A stretch of 64,000 bases of DNA from Chromatium weissei (GTDB lineage: Bacteria > Pseudomonadota > Gammaproteobacteria > Chromatiales > Chromatiaceae). The position numbers and the translations under genes were made by a program. The notes beneath the pieces are model-generated. The model searched no databases and had not been told where the DNA came from. It was given only the letters and a program-made list of their open reading frames with translations. Positions 37,177-46,947 of the stretch are shown here, in pieces. The stretch is taken from the NCBI RefSeq assembly GCF_016583765.1, contig NZ_NRRR01000001.1, positions 744,001 to 808,000 on the forward strand. The letters run 5' to 3'. Each line of letters starts with the position of its first letter. The stretch's first letter is position 1.

Positions 37177-37701
37177 ATGACGACTGAAACGTTAATGAGT
37201 GACGTATTAAAAGAAACTGCTGATTTGGATGCAATCAACACTGCTGCAACCGATTCACAACTCAACGCTTTTGCGATTGATCGTCTCTCACAAGCCTTTG
37301 AAACCAGTGCAAAACGCTGGGAATTAATTGTTTATCCAACGCTATTCGCCTTTATTATTTTAGCGGCCTATGGCTTCTATCTCATCTTTAGTTTAGCCAA
37401 AGATATGCACTATCTCACAGTCAGCGTAGATACCAACATGACAAACATGTCAAATAACATGCAAGCCATGTCAGAAAACGTCACGCTAATGAGTCGTAAC
37501 GTGCAAACCATGTCAATTAGCGTTGATTCAATGTCGCGGAATGTGAACACATTAGAACCAATGTTAATCAGTATTCAAAACATGGATCGCTCCATGCAAA
37601 GTATGACACTGGCAACGACTTCAATGCGCAATGATCTCGCAATCATGAATCAAAACATCAGTCGTCCCATGAACTTTGTGAATAAAGTGATGCCTTGGTA
37701 A
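37177..37701 (+). CDS. Membrane protein with Met/Val heptad array
   Basis: Family not recognised. The 174-residue protein has an N-terminal hydrophilic part, one membrane segment (LIVYPTLFAFIILAAYGFYL, residues ~50-70), then a long array with exact 3-4 spacing of Met or Val: units of the form NVxxMSx repeat from about residue 88 to 128, with Met at one core position and Val or Met at the other. This predicts a long amphipathic, probably oligomeric, coiled coil on one side of the membrane with an unusually Met-rich core. The start ATG at 37177 follows a possible TTG by 6 bases. Its neighbour is the ParA ATPase; a functional pair is inferred. Confidence 0.7.
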   Translation: MTTETLMSDVLKETADLDAINTAATDSQLNAFAIDRLSQAFETSAKRWELIVYPTLFAFIILAAYGFYLIFSLAKDMHYLTVSVDTNMTNMSNNMQAMSENVTLMSRNVQTMSISVDSMSRNVNTLEPMLISIQNMDRSMQSMTLATTSMRNDLAIMNQNISRPMNFVNKVMPW

Positions 37702-37732
37702 GCATTGCGCTACTTTTTAGAACGAGACAACG

Positions 37733-39004
37733 ATGACTTCTGCGATTACTGACATTGCTACTTATATGACCGATCTCGGACAGCGGGCACGCATTGCCGC
37801 ACGGAAATTAGCTCGAGCGAATACTGGACAAAAAAATGCTGCATTATTGGCAATTGCTGCTGAATTAGAATTTCAGCGCGATGCTATTACTGAAGCGAAT
37901 CAACTTGATTTGCAAGCTGGTGCGAAAAAAGGTTTAGATGCCGCATCATTAGATCGATTAGAACTTACGCCAGCTCGAATTGATGCAATGATTACGGGCG
38001 TGCGTGAAATCATTGCATTACCCGATCCGATTGGCGCAATTACCGATCTCAATAATCGCCCCTCAGGAATTCAAGTGGGACGAATGCGCGTGCCACTTGG
38101 CGTAATTGGTATTATCTATGAATCACGCCCTAATGTGACAGTCGATGCCGCAGCATTGTGTTTGAAATCGGGCAATGCAACGGTATTGCGTGGCGGATCG
38201 GAAGCAATTAAATCCAATCAAATGCTTGCGCACTGTATTCAATTGGGTTTAGCTCAAGCTGAATTGCCGACAGATGGCGTGCAGGTCGTCGCAACGACGG
38301 ATCGCGCCGCAGTCGGTGCAATGATTACAATGCCAGAAGCAATTGATGTAATTATTCCACGCGGCGGCAAAAGTTTAATTGAACGCATTAGCCAAGAAGC
38401 GCGAGTGCCAGTAATTAAACATTTAGACGGAATCTGTCATGTTTATATTGACGCGGCAGCGAATTTGAATAAAGCCTTTGCAATTGCGATGAATGCAAAA
38501 ACGCAACGTTATGGCACTTGCAATACAATGGAAACGCTATTGATTGATGCGCCAATTGCCGCAGAAATTTTGCCGCGATTGGCAATCGCATATCGAGAAA
38601 AAGGTGTGGAATTGCGTGGCTGTGCAAAGACTTGTGAAATTGTGCCAGACGCATTAGCAGCAACTGAAGCGGATTGGAATACCGAATATCTTGCGCCGAT
38701 TTTATCAATTCGCGTAGTGAATGGTGTTGATGAAGCAATTGCACACATTGCCCGTCACAGTTCCGCGCATACCGATGCAATTGTCACCGAAAATTATAGT
38801 CATGCACTGCGATTTTTACGCGAGGTTGATTCCAGTTCGGTGATGGTCAATGCGTCAACGCGCTTTGCTGATGGTTTTGAATACGGGTTGGGCGCGGAAA
38901 TTGGAATCAGCACCGATAAATTTCATGCGCGAGGACCAGTTGGTTTGGAAGGATTAACGTCAGTCAAATTCATTGTATTGGGCAATGGTGAGGTGCGCGG
39001 TTAA
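37733..39004 (+). CDS. proA: Gamma-glutamyl phosphate reductase
   Basis: Second enzyme of proline synthesis: NADPH-dependent reduction of glutamyl-5-phosphate to the semialdehyde. The 423-residue product is full length and shows [32 protein letters not shown], the IPRGGKSLI segment and the catalytic Cys in [27 protein letters not shown] is near the C-terminus. It lies 31 bp downstream of the Met-heptad gene and may share its transcript. proB is not in the window. Confidence 0.96.
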   Translation: MTSAITDIATYMTDLGQRARIAARKLARANTGQKNAALLAIAAELEFQRDAITEANQLDLQAGAKKGLDAASLDRLELTPARIDAMITGVREIIALPDPIGAITDLNNRPSGIQVGRMRVPLGVIGIIYESRPNVTVDAAALCLKSGNATVLRGGSEAIKSNQMLAHCIQLGLAQAELPTDGVQVVATTDRAAVGAMITMPEAIDVIIPRGGKSLIERISQEARVPVIKHLDGICHVYIDAAANLNKAFAIAMNAKTQRYGTCNTMETLLIDAPIAAEILPRLAIAYREKGVELRGCAKTCEIVPDALAATEADWNTEYLAPILSIRVVNGVDEAIAHIARHSSAHTDAIVTENYSHALRFLREVDSSSVMVNASTRFADGFEYGLGAEIGISTDKFHARGPVGLEGLTSVKFIVLGNGEVRG

Positions 39005-39186
39005 ACGGCGTACCGATGAATAGGCGCAGCGTTTCGTTATTTGCGAATATAAGCAGTTAATTCTAGTTCTCGACAAGAATGATGTCTCTCGATAAAAATA
39101 GAACGGAACCGAGGTGGTATTGCAATTATGCTGCTTCGGTCATCATCATTCTGCCACCACATTAGCGATTCTGGAGTTCTATAGTT

Positions 39187-40647
39187 ATGGCACGTATCGT
39201 CATTTTAGGCGCGGGAATTTCTGGACATACTGCTGCTCGCTATTTAGGCAAGTGGCTCGGTAAAAAACATCAGATTACGGTGGTTTCTCCCAATTCAAAA
39301 TGGAATTGGATTCCTTCAAATATCTGGGTCGGCATTGGAGAAATGACCGAGCGACAGGTGACATTTGAATTAGCTCCGGTTTATAAAAAAATCAATGTCG
39401 ATTTTCGTCAGGCGAAGGCAATTTCTATTCATCCCGATGGCAATGGCGAACATGCTAAACCGTTCGTCACTATTGAATACACCGAGATGGCGCGTGCTGG
39501 TCAAGCCGATACACTTGAATACGATTATTTAATTAACGCGACTGGCCCGAAATTAAACTTTGGTGCGACACCGGGTTTAGGACCAGAAACGGGCTATACC
39601 GTTTCGGTATGTACTCCGAGTCATGCGTTAGAAGCCAATGCGCAATTGCAAAAGAACATTGAAGCAATGAAGAATGGCGCTGAACGCACCTTTGTTGTGG
39701 GTACGGGTCATGGAATGTGTACCTGTCAAGGTGCGGCATTTGAATACATTTATAATATTGATCATGCGTTGCGCGAAGCAGGAGTGCGTGAACGCGGACG
39801 TTTAGTCTGGATTAGTAATGAATACGAATTAGGTGATTTTGGCATGGGCGGTGTGCATATCACACGCGGCGGTTATGTCACCAATGGCAAAATTTTTGCG
39901 GAATCGTTAATGGTTGAGCGCGATATGGAATGGATTACTCGCGCTCATGTGAATAAGATTGAACCGGGTAAAATTCATTATGAATTGCTCGATGGCAGCC
40001 AGCATGAACTTGAATTCGATTTTTCGATGCTAATTCCACCGTTTGCGGGTGTTGGATTAAAAGCCTTTGATACAGCGAATGCCGATATTACCGATCAATT
40101 GTTTGCACCTAATGGGTTTATGAAGGTCGATGCGGATTACAATCCAAAAGCCTTTGAGGATTGGAGTAAAGCGGATTGGCCGCGCACTTATCAGACTCCA
40201 CGCTATAAAAATATCTTTGCAATTGGTATTGCTTTTGCGCCACCACATCCAATTAGTAAGGTAATGAAAAGCCCCAGTGGTGTGCAAATTAGTCCGACAC
40301 CGCCGCGTACTGGAATGCCCTCAGCAACCATTGGTAAAGCGGTCGCTGAAAGTATTCGTGATATGGTATTAAAAGGTGCAGCAGAACCAACGCATACGGC
40401 ATCAATGGGAGAAATGGGTGCTGCCTGCGTTGCTTCGACGGGATCGCATATTTTGAAAGGCACTGCTGCGACCATGACGGTATTCCCCGTCGTGCCGGAT
40501 TACGATACCTATCCTGAATACGGGCGCGATATGGATTTAACTTTTGGTGAGATTGGTTTGGCTGGACATTGGATGAAATACATTCTGCATCATGTCTTTC
40601 TTTATCAGGCCAAATTGCGATTTGGTTGGTCAGTTCTTCCTGATTGA
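39187..40647 (+). CDS. Sulfide:quinone oxidoreductase-like flavoprotein
   Basis: FAD-binding protein of 486 residues: N-terminal dinucleotide motif GAGISGHTAARYL, central YLINATGPK, and a C-terminal FAIGIAF segment. Cysteines at 142 (SVCTPSH), 178 and 180 (GMCTCQG) and 414 (AACVAST) match the three-Cys catalytic layout of SQR, which oxidises sulfide and feeds electrons to quinone. The last ~60 residues are aromatic and amphipathic, as expected for membrane attachment. Assignment to an SQR subtype was not attempted. A GGAG lies upstream of the ATG. A 52-residue gene follows 39 bp downstream. Confidence 0.8.
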   Translation: MARIVILGAGISGHTAARYLGKWLGKKHQITVVSPNSKWNWIPSNIWVGIGEMTERQVTFELAPVYKKINVDFRQAKAISIHPDGNGEHAKPFVTIEYTEMARAGQADTLEYDYLINATGPKLNFGATPGLGPETGYTVSVCTPSHALEANAQLQKNIEAMKNGAERTFVVGTGHGMCTCQGAAFEYIYNIDHALREAGVRERGRLVWISNEYELGDFGMGGVHITRGGYVTNGKIFAESLMVERDMEWITRAHVNKIEPGKIHYELLDGSQHELEFDFSMLIPPFAGVGLKAFDTANADITDQLFAPNGFMKVDADYNPKAFEDWSKADWPRTYQTPRYKNIFAIGIAFAPPHPISKVMKSPSGVQISPTPPRTGMPSATIGKAVAESIRDMVLKGAAEPTHTASMGEMGAACVASTGSHILKGTAATMTVFPVVPDYDTYPEYGRDMDLTFGEIGLAGHWMKYILHHVFLYQAKLRFGWSVLPD

Positions 40648-40686
40648 TAAACTATTCCATTTCATTATTGATGTGAGTACAACGAC

Positions 40687-40845
40687 ATGGCCGCAAAGAA
40701 CAAAGAACCCTATCAGCAAGCGTATTATCCACCGGTTCCAACGCGCTGGGTGCGTTATATGCGCACCTCATTCACATGGCAGTTTTATCGCTTTTGGGTA
40801 ATTAACCTGAAGATTCTTCAACTGCTATTGAAATCACATAATTGA
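40687..40845 (+). CDS. Small SQR-linked protein, 52 aa
   Basis: Short gene (52 codons plus TGA) between the SQR-like flavoprotein and nadD. The product starts MAAKNKEPYQQAYYPP and continues with Trp, Tyr, Phe and Arg-rich sequence (TRWVRYMRTS, WQFYRFWVINLKILQLLL). It has basic and aromatic residues alternating with hydrophobic ones, so an amphipathic membrane-associated helix is likely. No recognised family. Support: clean frame, tight spacing on both sides (39 and 18 bp), and non-random composition. The ribosome site is weak. It may be a partner of the flavoprotein; this is inference. Confidence 0.6.
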   Translation: MAAKNKEPYQQAYYPPVPTRWVRYMRTSFTWQFYRFWVINLKILQLLLKSHN

Positions 40846-40863
40846 TGGCGGTGTGATGCAGTA

Positions 40864-41496
40864 ATGATCGGTATTCTTGGTGGCACCTTTGATCCAATTC
40901 ATTTTGGGCATTTACGTTCTGCGTTGAATTGTTTACAGGGGTTGTCGCTGACTGAGGTGCGAATGATACCGCTCAATGTGGCGGTGCACCGTCCGCAACC
41001 GCAAGCCAGTGCTGCACAACGTATGCGAATGCTGCAAGCAGCACTGGTCAATCAAACCGATTTAACGTTAGATTCCAGAGAGTTGCAGCGTTCTGGTGAG
41101 TCCTTTTCTTATGACACTCTGACGGCGTTACGCGCTGAATTGGGAACAGATATTCCACTTTGTTTATTGCTCGGTACTGATGCGTTTGCCAATTTTTTAA
41201 CGTGGCATCGTCCGTATGACATTCTCGAATTGGTGCATCTCGTCGTAATGACGCGACCGAATGATACGTCAATAACCAATTCTGCACTCTCAGCATTGCT
41301 GCAAAAGCATGGTTGTTCCGAGCACACTGTATTAAATACAGCACCAGCCGGACGCATTTTGCGGTATTCACAGGCGACACAATTAGCGATTTCATCCACG
41401 CAGATTCGTCAATTGATTGCGCAGGGTTTTAGTCCGCGTTATCTATTGCCAGATGCCGTGCTCGCAGTGATTGAATACGAGCAGCTATATCGTTAA
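40864..41496 (+). CDS. nadD: Nicotinate-nucleotide adenylyltransferase
   Basis: Adenylates nicotinate mononucleotide in NAD synthesis. The 210-residue product has the nucleotidyltransferase motif GTFDPIHFGHL at the N-terminus, the LLGTDAFANFLTWH segment, and the ISSTQIRQLIAQG motif near the C-terminus. In many Gammaproteobacteria nadD is next to rsfS; here rsfS is about 20 kb away, and nadD instead follows the SQR-linked gene by 18 bp and precedes mutM by 25 bp. Confidence 0.93.
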   Translation: MIGILGGTFDPIHFGHLRSALNCLQGLSLTEVRMIPLNVAVHRPQPQASAAQRMRMLQAALVNQTDLTLDSRELQRSGESFSYDTLTALRAELGTDIPLCLLLGTDAFANFLTWHRPYDILELVHLVVMTRPNDTSITNSALSALLQKHGCSEHTVLNTAPAGRILRYSQATQLAISSTQIRQLIAQGFSPRYLLPDAVLAVIEYEQLYR

Positions 41497-41521
41497 TACC
41501 GTTATTCCACAGTGATGATTC

Positions 41522-42358
41522 ATGCCTGAATTACCCGAAGTTGAAACTGCATTGCGCGGTATTCGTCCGCATTTGGAACGCCAGCGAATTACACAGGTTG
41601 CGGTGTATGAAACGCGTTTACGTCAGCCAATTCCGCTCGATTTTGCCGAGCAAGTCGTTGGTCAAATGATTGGCGCGCTTAATCGCCGAGCGAAATACAT
41701 TTTGATTGCGTTGGAGCGCGGTTGTCTGCTTGTGCATTTGGGTATGACGGGCAGTTTGCGTATTACCACTGCGAATACGCCATTGGAGCGTCACGATCAT
41801 TTGGAATTGACGTTGCAGACTGGACAGCGGCTGCGTTTTCACGATCCGCGCCGCTTTGGATTATTTTTGTGGCTGCCGGAACGACCGGAAGTGGCATTAA
41901 GCACACATCCGTTGCTCAAAAAGCTCGGCCCAGAACCGCTGGGCGATGAATTCAGTGGCGAGCATTTGCACGCGCTGAGTCAAAAACGGCGCGTCGCCGT
42001 GAAGGCGTTCATCATGGATGGAACCGTCGTGGTGGGTGTCGGCAATATCTACGCCAATGAAGCGTTGTTTATTGCAGGAATTCATCCGGCTTATCCGTGC
42101 AATCGCATCAGTTTGGCGGGTTATCGGCTGCTGGCGCGAGTCATTCGTACGGTATTGACGGCGGCGATTCAGCAAGGCGGAACCACGTTGCGGGATTTCG
42201 TACGGGAGGATGGTCAACCCGGTTATTTCACCGCATCGCTGCGGATTTACGGACGGACGGGCGAACCCTGTGTGAATTGCGGAACACCCGTGCAGCAGAT
42301 GACCATCGGACAGCGCATGAGCTTTTTTTGTCCGCGCTGTCAGAAAGTGGCAAATTAA
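41522..42358 (+). CDS. mutM: Formamidopyrimidine-DNA glycosylase
   Basis: Base-excision repair enzyme removing oxidised purines such as 8-oxoguanine. The catalytic N-terminal Pro and Glu are in MPELPEVET. Lys57 equivalent (RRAKYILI) and the H2TH region (VGNIYANEALF) are present. The C-terminal zinc finger (CVNCGTPVQQ and FFCPRCQK) carries four Cys. At 278 residues it is full length. Converges with mlaB, ending 3 bp from its stop. Confidence 0.96.
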   Translation: MPELPEVETALRGIRPHLERQRITQVAVYETRLRQPIPLDFAEQVVGQMIGALNRRAKYILIALERGCLLVHLGMTGSLRITTANTPLERHDHLELTLQTGQRLRFHDPRRFGLFLWLPERPEVALSTHPLLKKLGPEPLGDEFSGEHLHALSQKRRVAVKAFIMDGTVVVGVGNIYANEALFIAGIHPAYPCNRISLAGYRLLARVIRTVLTAAIQQGGTTLRDFVREDGQPGYFTASLRIYGRTGEPCVNCGTPVQQMTIGQRMSFFCPRCQKVAN

Positions 42359-42361
42359 AAG

Positions 42362-42679
42362 TCAATTTTCCAACAGCGACAATACGTTAGAGACATTGGC
42401 GAGGCGCGCCAGCGCCTTCGGCAGTTCACGATAAGTCAGGCGAATGCTGCGTTCACGAGCCAGTTCGGCACATTCCAACAACAGCGCCAGCGTCGCGCTA
42501 TTCGCCGATTCCAATTCAGACAAATCAATTTCGATTTGATCCAAACCACTGCGCGCCAGCTCGCGCAACAGCGTCACCGCCTCGGCACTCAAACGGGTGA
42601 TTGCGTTTAATTCAATCGTTCCGACCAGCCGCAAATGACCGGAACGCACCGTGACAAATGGCGATGAAGGCGCAGCCAT
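42362..42679 (-). CDS. mlaB: STAS-domain protein MlaB
   Basis: Cytosolic STAS subunit of the MlaFEDB phospholipid transporter. The 105-residue protein has the STAS pattern with EIDLSELESANSATLALLLE, which includes the conserved Ser region. The start is ATG 42679, 5 bp after the mlaC stop; a TTG at 42688 overlapping mlaC is possible. It is the last gene of the mla operon, as expected for the family. Confidence 0.85.
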   Translation of the reverse strand: MAAPSSPFVTVRSGHLRLVGTIELNAITRLSAEAVTLLRELARSGLDQIEIDLSELESANSATLALLLECAELARERSIRLTYRELPKALARLANVSNVLSLLEN

Positions 42680-42684
42680 TGCGC

Positions 42685-43314
42685 TCAATCTCGTCCCTGC
42701 TGATTCATATCATTCAACTTGCCGATCAGTCCGTCGATGCCGCTTTTGCGAATTTCGTCCGCAAAGCTGTTGCGGTAATTGCCAACCAGACTGGCATCGC
42801 TGATGACGACATCGTAAACCTGCCATTCGCCGCTGCCGTTGTGCATTCGGTAATCCACCGGAATGGGCGCAGTGCCCGATTGCTGCACTTCGGTTGAAAC
42901 GGTGACGGTGTTCGGACGACTGCCCATTTTTGCTGGCAAATAACGAATTTCTTCGCCTGAATAACTCAGCAGTGAACGGGCATAAGTGCGAATCAGCACC
43001 TGTTTGAAACCGATGACGAGCTGGCGCTGTTGCGCGGGTGAGGCTTGCCGCCACGCTTGCCCTAACGCGCCCTGCGTGATGCGTTCAAAATCAAAATGTG
43101 GCGCGACGATGTCTTCAATCATGCCGTAAATCAGCGCGGGCTGGCGCTGCACTTCTGATCGCCGCGCTTCCAGCGTTTTGATGATTTTCTCCGCCGTGCG
43201 TTGAACGAGTGCCGTCGCTTCATCCGTTGCGGAGGCGGCAAAAACATGGCTGCTCAACAGCAACGGCAGTAGCACCAAAATTCGTAAAAAGGAACGATAT
43301 TGTCGTAAAAACAT
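42685..43314 (-). CDS. mlaC: Periplasmic phospholipid-binding protein MlaC
   Basis: Shuttles phospholipids between outer and inner membrane. Signal peptide with core ILVLLPLLLSSHVFAA, then the MlaC/Ttg2D fold (IVAPHFDFERITQGALG, WRQASPAQQRQLVIGF, VDYRMHNGSGEWQVYDVVI). The ATG at 43314 is chosen because AAGGTGG lies 8 bases upstream; a GTG at 43326 overlapping mlaD is less likely. Length is 209 residues, typical. Confidence 0.92.
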   Translation of the reverse strand: MFLRQYRSFLRILVLLPLLLSSHVFAASATDEATALVQRTAEKIIKTLEARRSEVQRQPALIYGMIEDIVAPHFDFERITQGALGQAWRQASPAQQRQLVIGFKQVLIRTYARSLLSYSGEEIRYLPAKMGSRPNTVTVSTEVQQSGTAPIPVDYRMHNGSGEWQVYDVVISDASLVGNYRNSFADEIRKSGIDGLIGKLNDMNQQGRD

Positions 43315-43318
43315 GCGC

Positions 43319-43786
43319 TTAACCACCTTCTTGAGCTTTTTTGAACAGGAATTGTCCGATCATTTCTTCGAGCACCAATGCCGATTGGGTGTTGGTGATT
43401 TCATCGCCGTCGCGCAAATAGTCAGGGCTGCCGCCCGCGGATAACGCGAGATATTGTTCACCCAGCAGACCGGAAGTGAAGATATTGGCGAAGGTGTCAA
43501 CGGGAATGGTGTCGATGCCAGCGTTAATGCGCAATGTCACAATCGCTTCATAACTGGCTTTATCAAATTGCACCGCTTCGACTTGTCCGATGCGCACACC
43601 CGCCATTGTCACCGGCGAACGCGCTTTGATGCTGCCGACATTGCTGAAGTGCGCAGTCACGCGATAACCCTCGGTAGCAGCGTTCAAATTGAGATTACTG
43701 ACTTGCATTGCCAGAAAAAACAGCGCCAGCACGCCGAGCATCATAAAAATGCCAACCATGACCTCAATTCCGTAACGTTTATTCAT
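43319..43786 (-). CDS. mlaD: MCE-domain protein MlaD
   Basis: Single-pass inner-membrane protein with an MCE domain that forms the periplasmic hexameric ring of the Mla transporter. N-terminal helix (MVGIFMMLGVLALFFLAMQ), then the MCE domain with FSNVGSIKARSPVTMAGVRI and FTSGLLGEQYLAL. Length is 155 residues. The start at 43786 lies 6 bp after the mlaE stop. Confidence 0.93.
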   Translation of the reverse strand: MNKRYGIEVMVGIFMMLGVLALFFLAMQVSNLNLNAATEGYRVTAHFSNVGSIKARSPVTMAGVRIGQVEAVQFDKASYEAIVTLRINAGIDTIPVDTFANIFTSGLLGEQYLALSAGGSPDYLRDGDEITNTQSALVLEEMIGQFLFKKAQEGG

Positions 43787-43792
43787 GTGCAA

Positions 43793-44575
43793 TCACTCTC
43801 CAAACATCAATGCGGTCAACACGAAATCGACGCCGAGCACAACCAGCGCGGCATGAACCACCGAGCGCGTCGTGGCGCGACTGACACCTTCCGCCGTCGG
43901 TGCACTCTCGTAACCCTGAAATAGCGCGATCCACGTCACCAGCACGCCGAATACCAGACTTTTAATCATGCCGTTGACGACATCTTCTTGAAAATCCACC
44001 TTCGCCTGCATCTGACTCCAAAACGCGCCGTCATCGACACCGAGCAGTCCAACGCCGACAAAATAACCGCCCAACACGCCCACGGCGCTGAATAACGCCG
44101 CCAACAACGGCATCGCCACAATGCCACCGAATAAACGCGGTGTGAGAATACGGCGCACCGGATCGACCGCCATCATTTCCAAACTGGCAAGCTGCTCGGT
44201 CGCCTTCATCAGCCCAATTTCTGCGGTTAATGCCGAGCCAGCGCGCCCAGCCACCAATAACGCCGTCACCACTGGACCGAGTTCGCGCACCAATGACGTT
44301 GCCACCATGACGCCTAAACTTTGCGCCGCGCCGAATTGCGCTAAAACATAATAACCTTGCAATCCCAAAACCATACCCACGAATAGCCCGGAAATGCCCA
44401 CAATCAATAATGACAACACACCGATATTGAATAATTGCGCAGTGAATAAACGTGGTCGCCACAGCAATTCACTACTGCCAAATAGACAAGCAATCAATAA
44501 TAAATGTGCGCGTCCAATTCGTTGCAATGTATTCAAACCACTGCGTCCCAATTTCGCTAAAGGCATTAAAACCAT
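43793..44575 (-). CDS. mlaE: ABC transporter permease MlaE
   Basis: MlaE-family permease of 260 residues with about five helices. Signatures are [37 protein letters not shown], and [20 protein letters not shown], the conserved coupling region. The start overlaps the mlaF stop by 10 bp. DNA composition becomes AT-richer toward the 5' end, from about 44,300 on. Confidence 0.94.
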   Translation of the reverse strand: MVLMPLAKLGRSGLNTLQRIGRAHLLLIACLFGSSELLWRPRLFTAQLFNIGVLSLLIVGISGLFVGMVLGLQGYYVLAQFGAAQSLGVMVATSLVRELGPVVTALLVAGRAGSALTAEIGLMKATEQLASLEMMAVDPVRRILTPRLFGGIVAMPLLAALFSAVGVLGGYFVGVGLLGVDDGAFWSQMQAKVDFQEDVVNGMIKSLVFGVLVTWIALFQGYESAPTAEGVSRATTRSVVHAALVVLGVDFVLTALMFGE

Positions 44576-45414
44576 TTACGGTATCCTCGCGTTCTAAAAT
44601 CATCAGCCAATGCTGGCGCGGGATAATGAAAATGCAGCGGGCCGTCTGCGCATCCATCCATAAATTGCCGCACCTGTTCCGATTGATCTGCGGCAATTTC
44701 TGCTGGCGTTCCATGCGCAATCACTCGCCCGCCATAAATGAGATAAAGCGCATCAGCAATACTCGCTGTTTCACGCACATCATGAGACACCAGAATACTG
44801 GTTAAACCTGCGTCGTCATTCAATTGACGAATTAACCGCACCAATACACCCATTGAAATCGGGTCTTGTCCAGTAAAGGGTTCGTCATACAGCAGCATCA
44901 TTGGATCAAGTGCAATTGCGCGTGCCAGTGCCACACGGCGCGCCATTCCGCCAGATAATTCATGCGGCATTAAATTGCGTGCGCCGCGCAATCCGACGGC
45001 TTCCAATTTCAGCAATACCAATTTACGCAATAGCGACGGCGACAATTTCGCATGTTCACGCAATGGATAAGCGACATTTTCAAATACGGTTAAATCCGTT
45101 AATAACGCGCCGCTTTGAAATAACATGCCCATGCGCCGCCGCAGTTGAAATAGCTCTTTTTTCTTCAACTGCTGAATGTTTTGACCATCAACTTCAATTC
45201 GCCCGGCATTCGGTCGCAATTGCCCGGTCATCAATTTAAGCAAGGTCGTTTTACCACTGCCGCTCGGCCCCATAATTCCAGTAACGGAACCGCGTTGAAT
45301 ATCGAGATCGAGATGTTCAAAAATCACTCGTTCACCGCGCCGAAACGTCAATTCACGAATTTTAATCAGCGGTTCATTAGGAATTGCCGATACAGCAGTT
45401 GTATCAATTTCCAT
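44566..45414 (-). CDS. mlaF: ABC transporter ATP-binding protein MlaF
   Basis: ATPase of the Mla retrograde lipid transporter, 282 residues. Walker [13 protein letters not shown], signature [16 protein letters not shown], Walker [15 protein letters not shown], and the H-loop in ILVSHDVRE. The start shares a base with the gltX stop (TAATG), so gltX and mlaFEDCB are probably one transcript. Confidence 0.94.
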   Translation of the reverse strand: MEIDTTAVSAIPNEPLIKIRELTFRRGERVIFEHLDLDIQRGSVTGIMGPSGSGKTTLLKLMTGQLRPNAGRIEVDGQNIQQLKKKELFQLRRRMGMLFQSGALLTDLTVFENVAYPLREHAKLSPSLLRKLVLLKLEAVGLRGARNLMPHELSGGMARRVALARAIALDPMMLLYDEPFTGQDPISMGVLVRLIRQLNDDAGLTSILVSHDVRETASIADALYLIYGGRVIAHGTPAEIAADQSEQVRQFMDGCADGPLHFHYPAPALADDFRTRGYRKWF

Positions 45415-46829
45415 TACATTTCTGCGCCCCGTGCTGCAATGTACGCCAATGCTTTATCAATTCGGCGTAATGTCGCATCTTTTCCAACCAATAATAGTGT
45501 TTCATCAATTCCCGGCGATGCAGCGCGACCCACAATTGCAACGCGCAGTGGTTGCGCAACCTTGCCCATATTGATTTGCAAGGTTTCTGCAACGCGCTCC
45601 ACCGTGTGTTTTAGCGTTTCAATCGTCCAATCTTCATTGGCGAGTAATTCAAATGCCGCACGAATTTTTTCTAATGGTTCACGGGCAATTAAACGCAAAT
45701 GTTTTTTCGCTGATGCTTCATCGAATTCATCGAAATCGCGGTAACAAAAGGCGCTGATTTCTGCTAATTCGGTGAGTGTTTTTGCACGCGCAGCCTGCGC
45801 TTTAATTACCGCAGTTAATGCGGGGCCTGTAGCAGGATCAATACCGAGATGACCCAAATGTGGGCGCAATAGGCGATCAATACGCTGCGGATCAGCGTGT
45901 TGCAAATACTGTTGATTGAGCCAATCAAGTTTATCGGTATTGAATGCGGATGCTGCTTTATTCACGTCGCCAATATCAAACAATTCGATCATTTGTTCAA
46001 TCGAAAAGACTTCTTGATCGCCGTGTGACCAGCCCAATCGCACTAAATAATTGAGCAGTGCTTCTGGTAAATAACCTTGATCGCGGTATGCAACGACACT
46101 CACTGCGCCATGTCGTTTAGATAAGCGAGCGCCGTCATCACCGAGAATCATTGGCACATGCGCATAACGCGGCGGTTCATGTCCCATTGCTTTTAAGATG
46201 TTGATTTGACGCGGAGTGTTATTAAGATGATCGTCACCACGAATGACGTGTGTAATACGCATATCGGCATCATCAACGACGACGCTTAAATTATAGGTTG
46301 GCGCTCCATCGCTGCGGCGAATAATTAAATCATCTAATTCGCTATTGGCAAATGGCACTCGTCCGCGAATGAGATCATCGACAACGACCACGCCATCAGG
46401 TGGATTTTTGAAGCGAATGACGTGCGGCGTATTGGCATCAATTTGGCGCTGGCAACAATGCCCGTCATAACGCGGTTTTTGTTTACGCGCCATTTGATCA
46501 ACGCGCAGTTTTTCTAATCGCTCTTTTGAACAGTCGCAGCGATACGCTAATCCACGTGCGAGCAGATCATCAATTACGGCGTTATAGCGATCAAAACGTT
46601 GCGTTTGATAAAAAGGGCCTTCGTCATAATCCAATCCGAGCCAGGTCATGCCTTCTAAAATGGCATTCACTGATTCTGCGGTGGAACGCTCCAAATCGGT
46701 GTCTTCGATGCGCAGTACGAATTGACCGCCATGTTTGCGGGCGTACAGATAGCAAAAGAGTGCAGTGCGAGCGCCGCCAACATGCAGATAACCGGTAGGA
46801 GAAGGGGCAAAACGAGTGCGAACAGTCAT
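45414..46829 (-). CDS. gltX: Glutamyl-tRNA synthetase
   Basis: Charges tRNA-Glu. The 471-residue class I synthetase shows the HIGH-equivalent [22 protein letters not shown] at the very N-terminus, and the KMSKS-equivalent [10 protein letters not shown] zinc-type site is suggested by CDCSKER and GHCCQ. The ATG at 46829 places the [10 protein letters not shown] motif correctly; an upstream extension of the frame is unrelated in composition and rejected. The gene is followed by mlaF with a one-base overlap. Confidence 0.96.
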   Translation of the reverse strand: MTVRTRFAPSPTGYLHVGGARTALFCYLYARKHGGQFVLRIEDTDLERSTAESVNAILEGMTWLGLDYDEGPFYQTQRFDRYNAVIDDLLARGLAYRCDCSKERLEKLRVDQMARKQKPRYDGHCCQRQIDANTPHVIRFKNPPDGVVVVDDLIRGRVPFANSELDDLIIRRSDGAPTYNLSVVVDDADMRITHVIRGDDHLNNTPRQINILKAMGHEPPRYAHVPMILGDDGARLSKRHGAVSVVAYRDQGYLPEALLNYLVRLGWSHGDQEVFSIEQMIELFDIGDVNKAASAFNTDKLDWLNQQYLQHADPQRIDRLLRPHLGHLGIDPATGPALTAVIKAQAARAKTLTELAEISAFCYRDFDEFDEASAKKHLRLIAREPLEKIRAAFELLANEDWTIETLKHTVERVAETLQINMGKVAQPLRVAIVGRAASPGIDETLLLVGKDATLRRIDKALAYIAARGAEM

Positions 46830-46947
46830 GGGATGAGAATCGGTTGGTTGAAACAATGAATGGCGGATTTTAGCAGTGCAATTGCGAGCTGTCTGGAAAT
46901 TGCCCGACGAAAAAAGCGCCGGTGTAAAAAGTGGTTGAAGGGAATTT

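Noticed and set aside
37438..37560. Repetitive DNA in the Met-heptad gene as a CRISPR or tandem repeat array
   Set aside because: The 21-bp periodicity follows codons of a heptad pattern with variable bases; there are no spacers or exact repeats.
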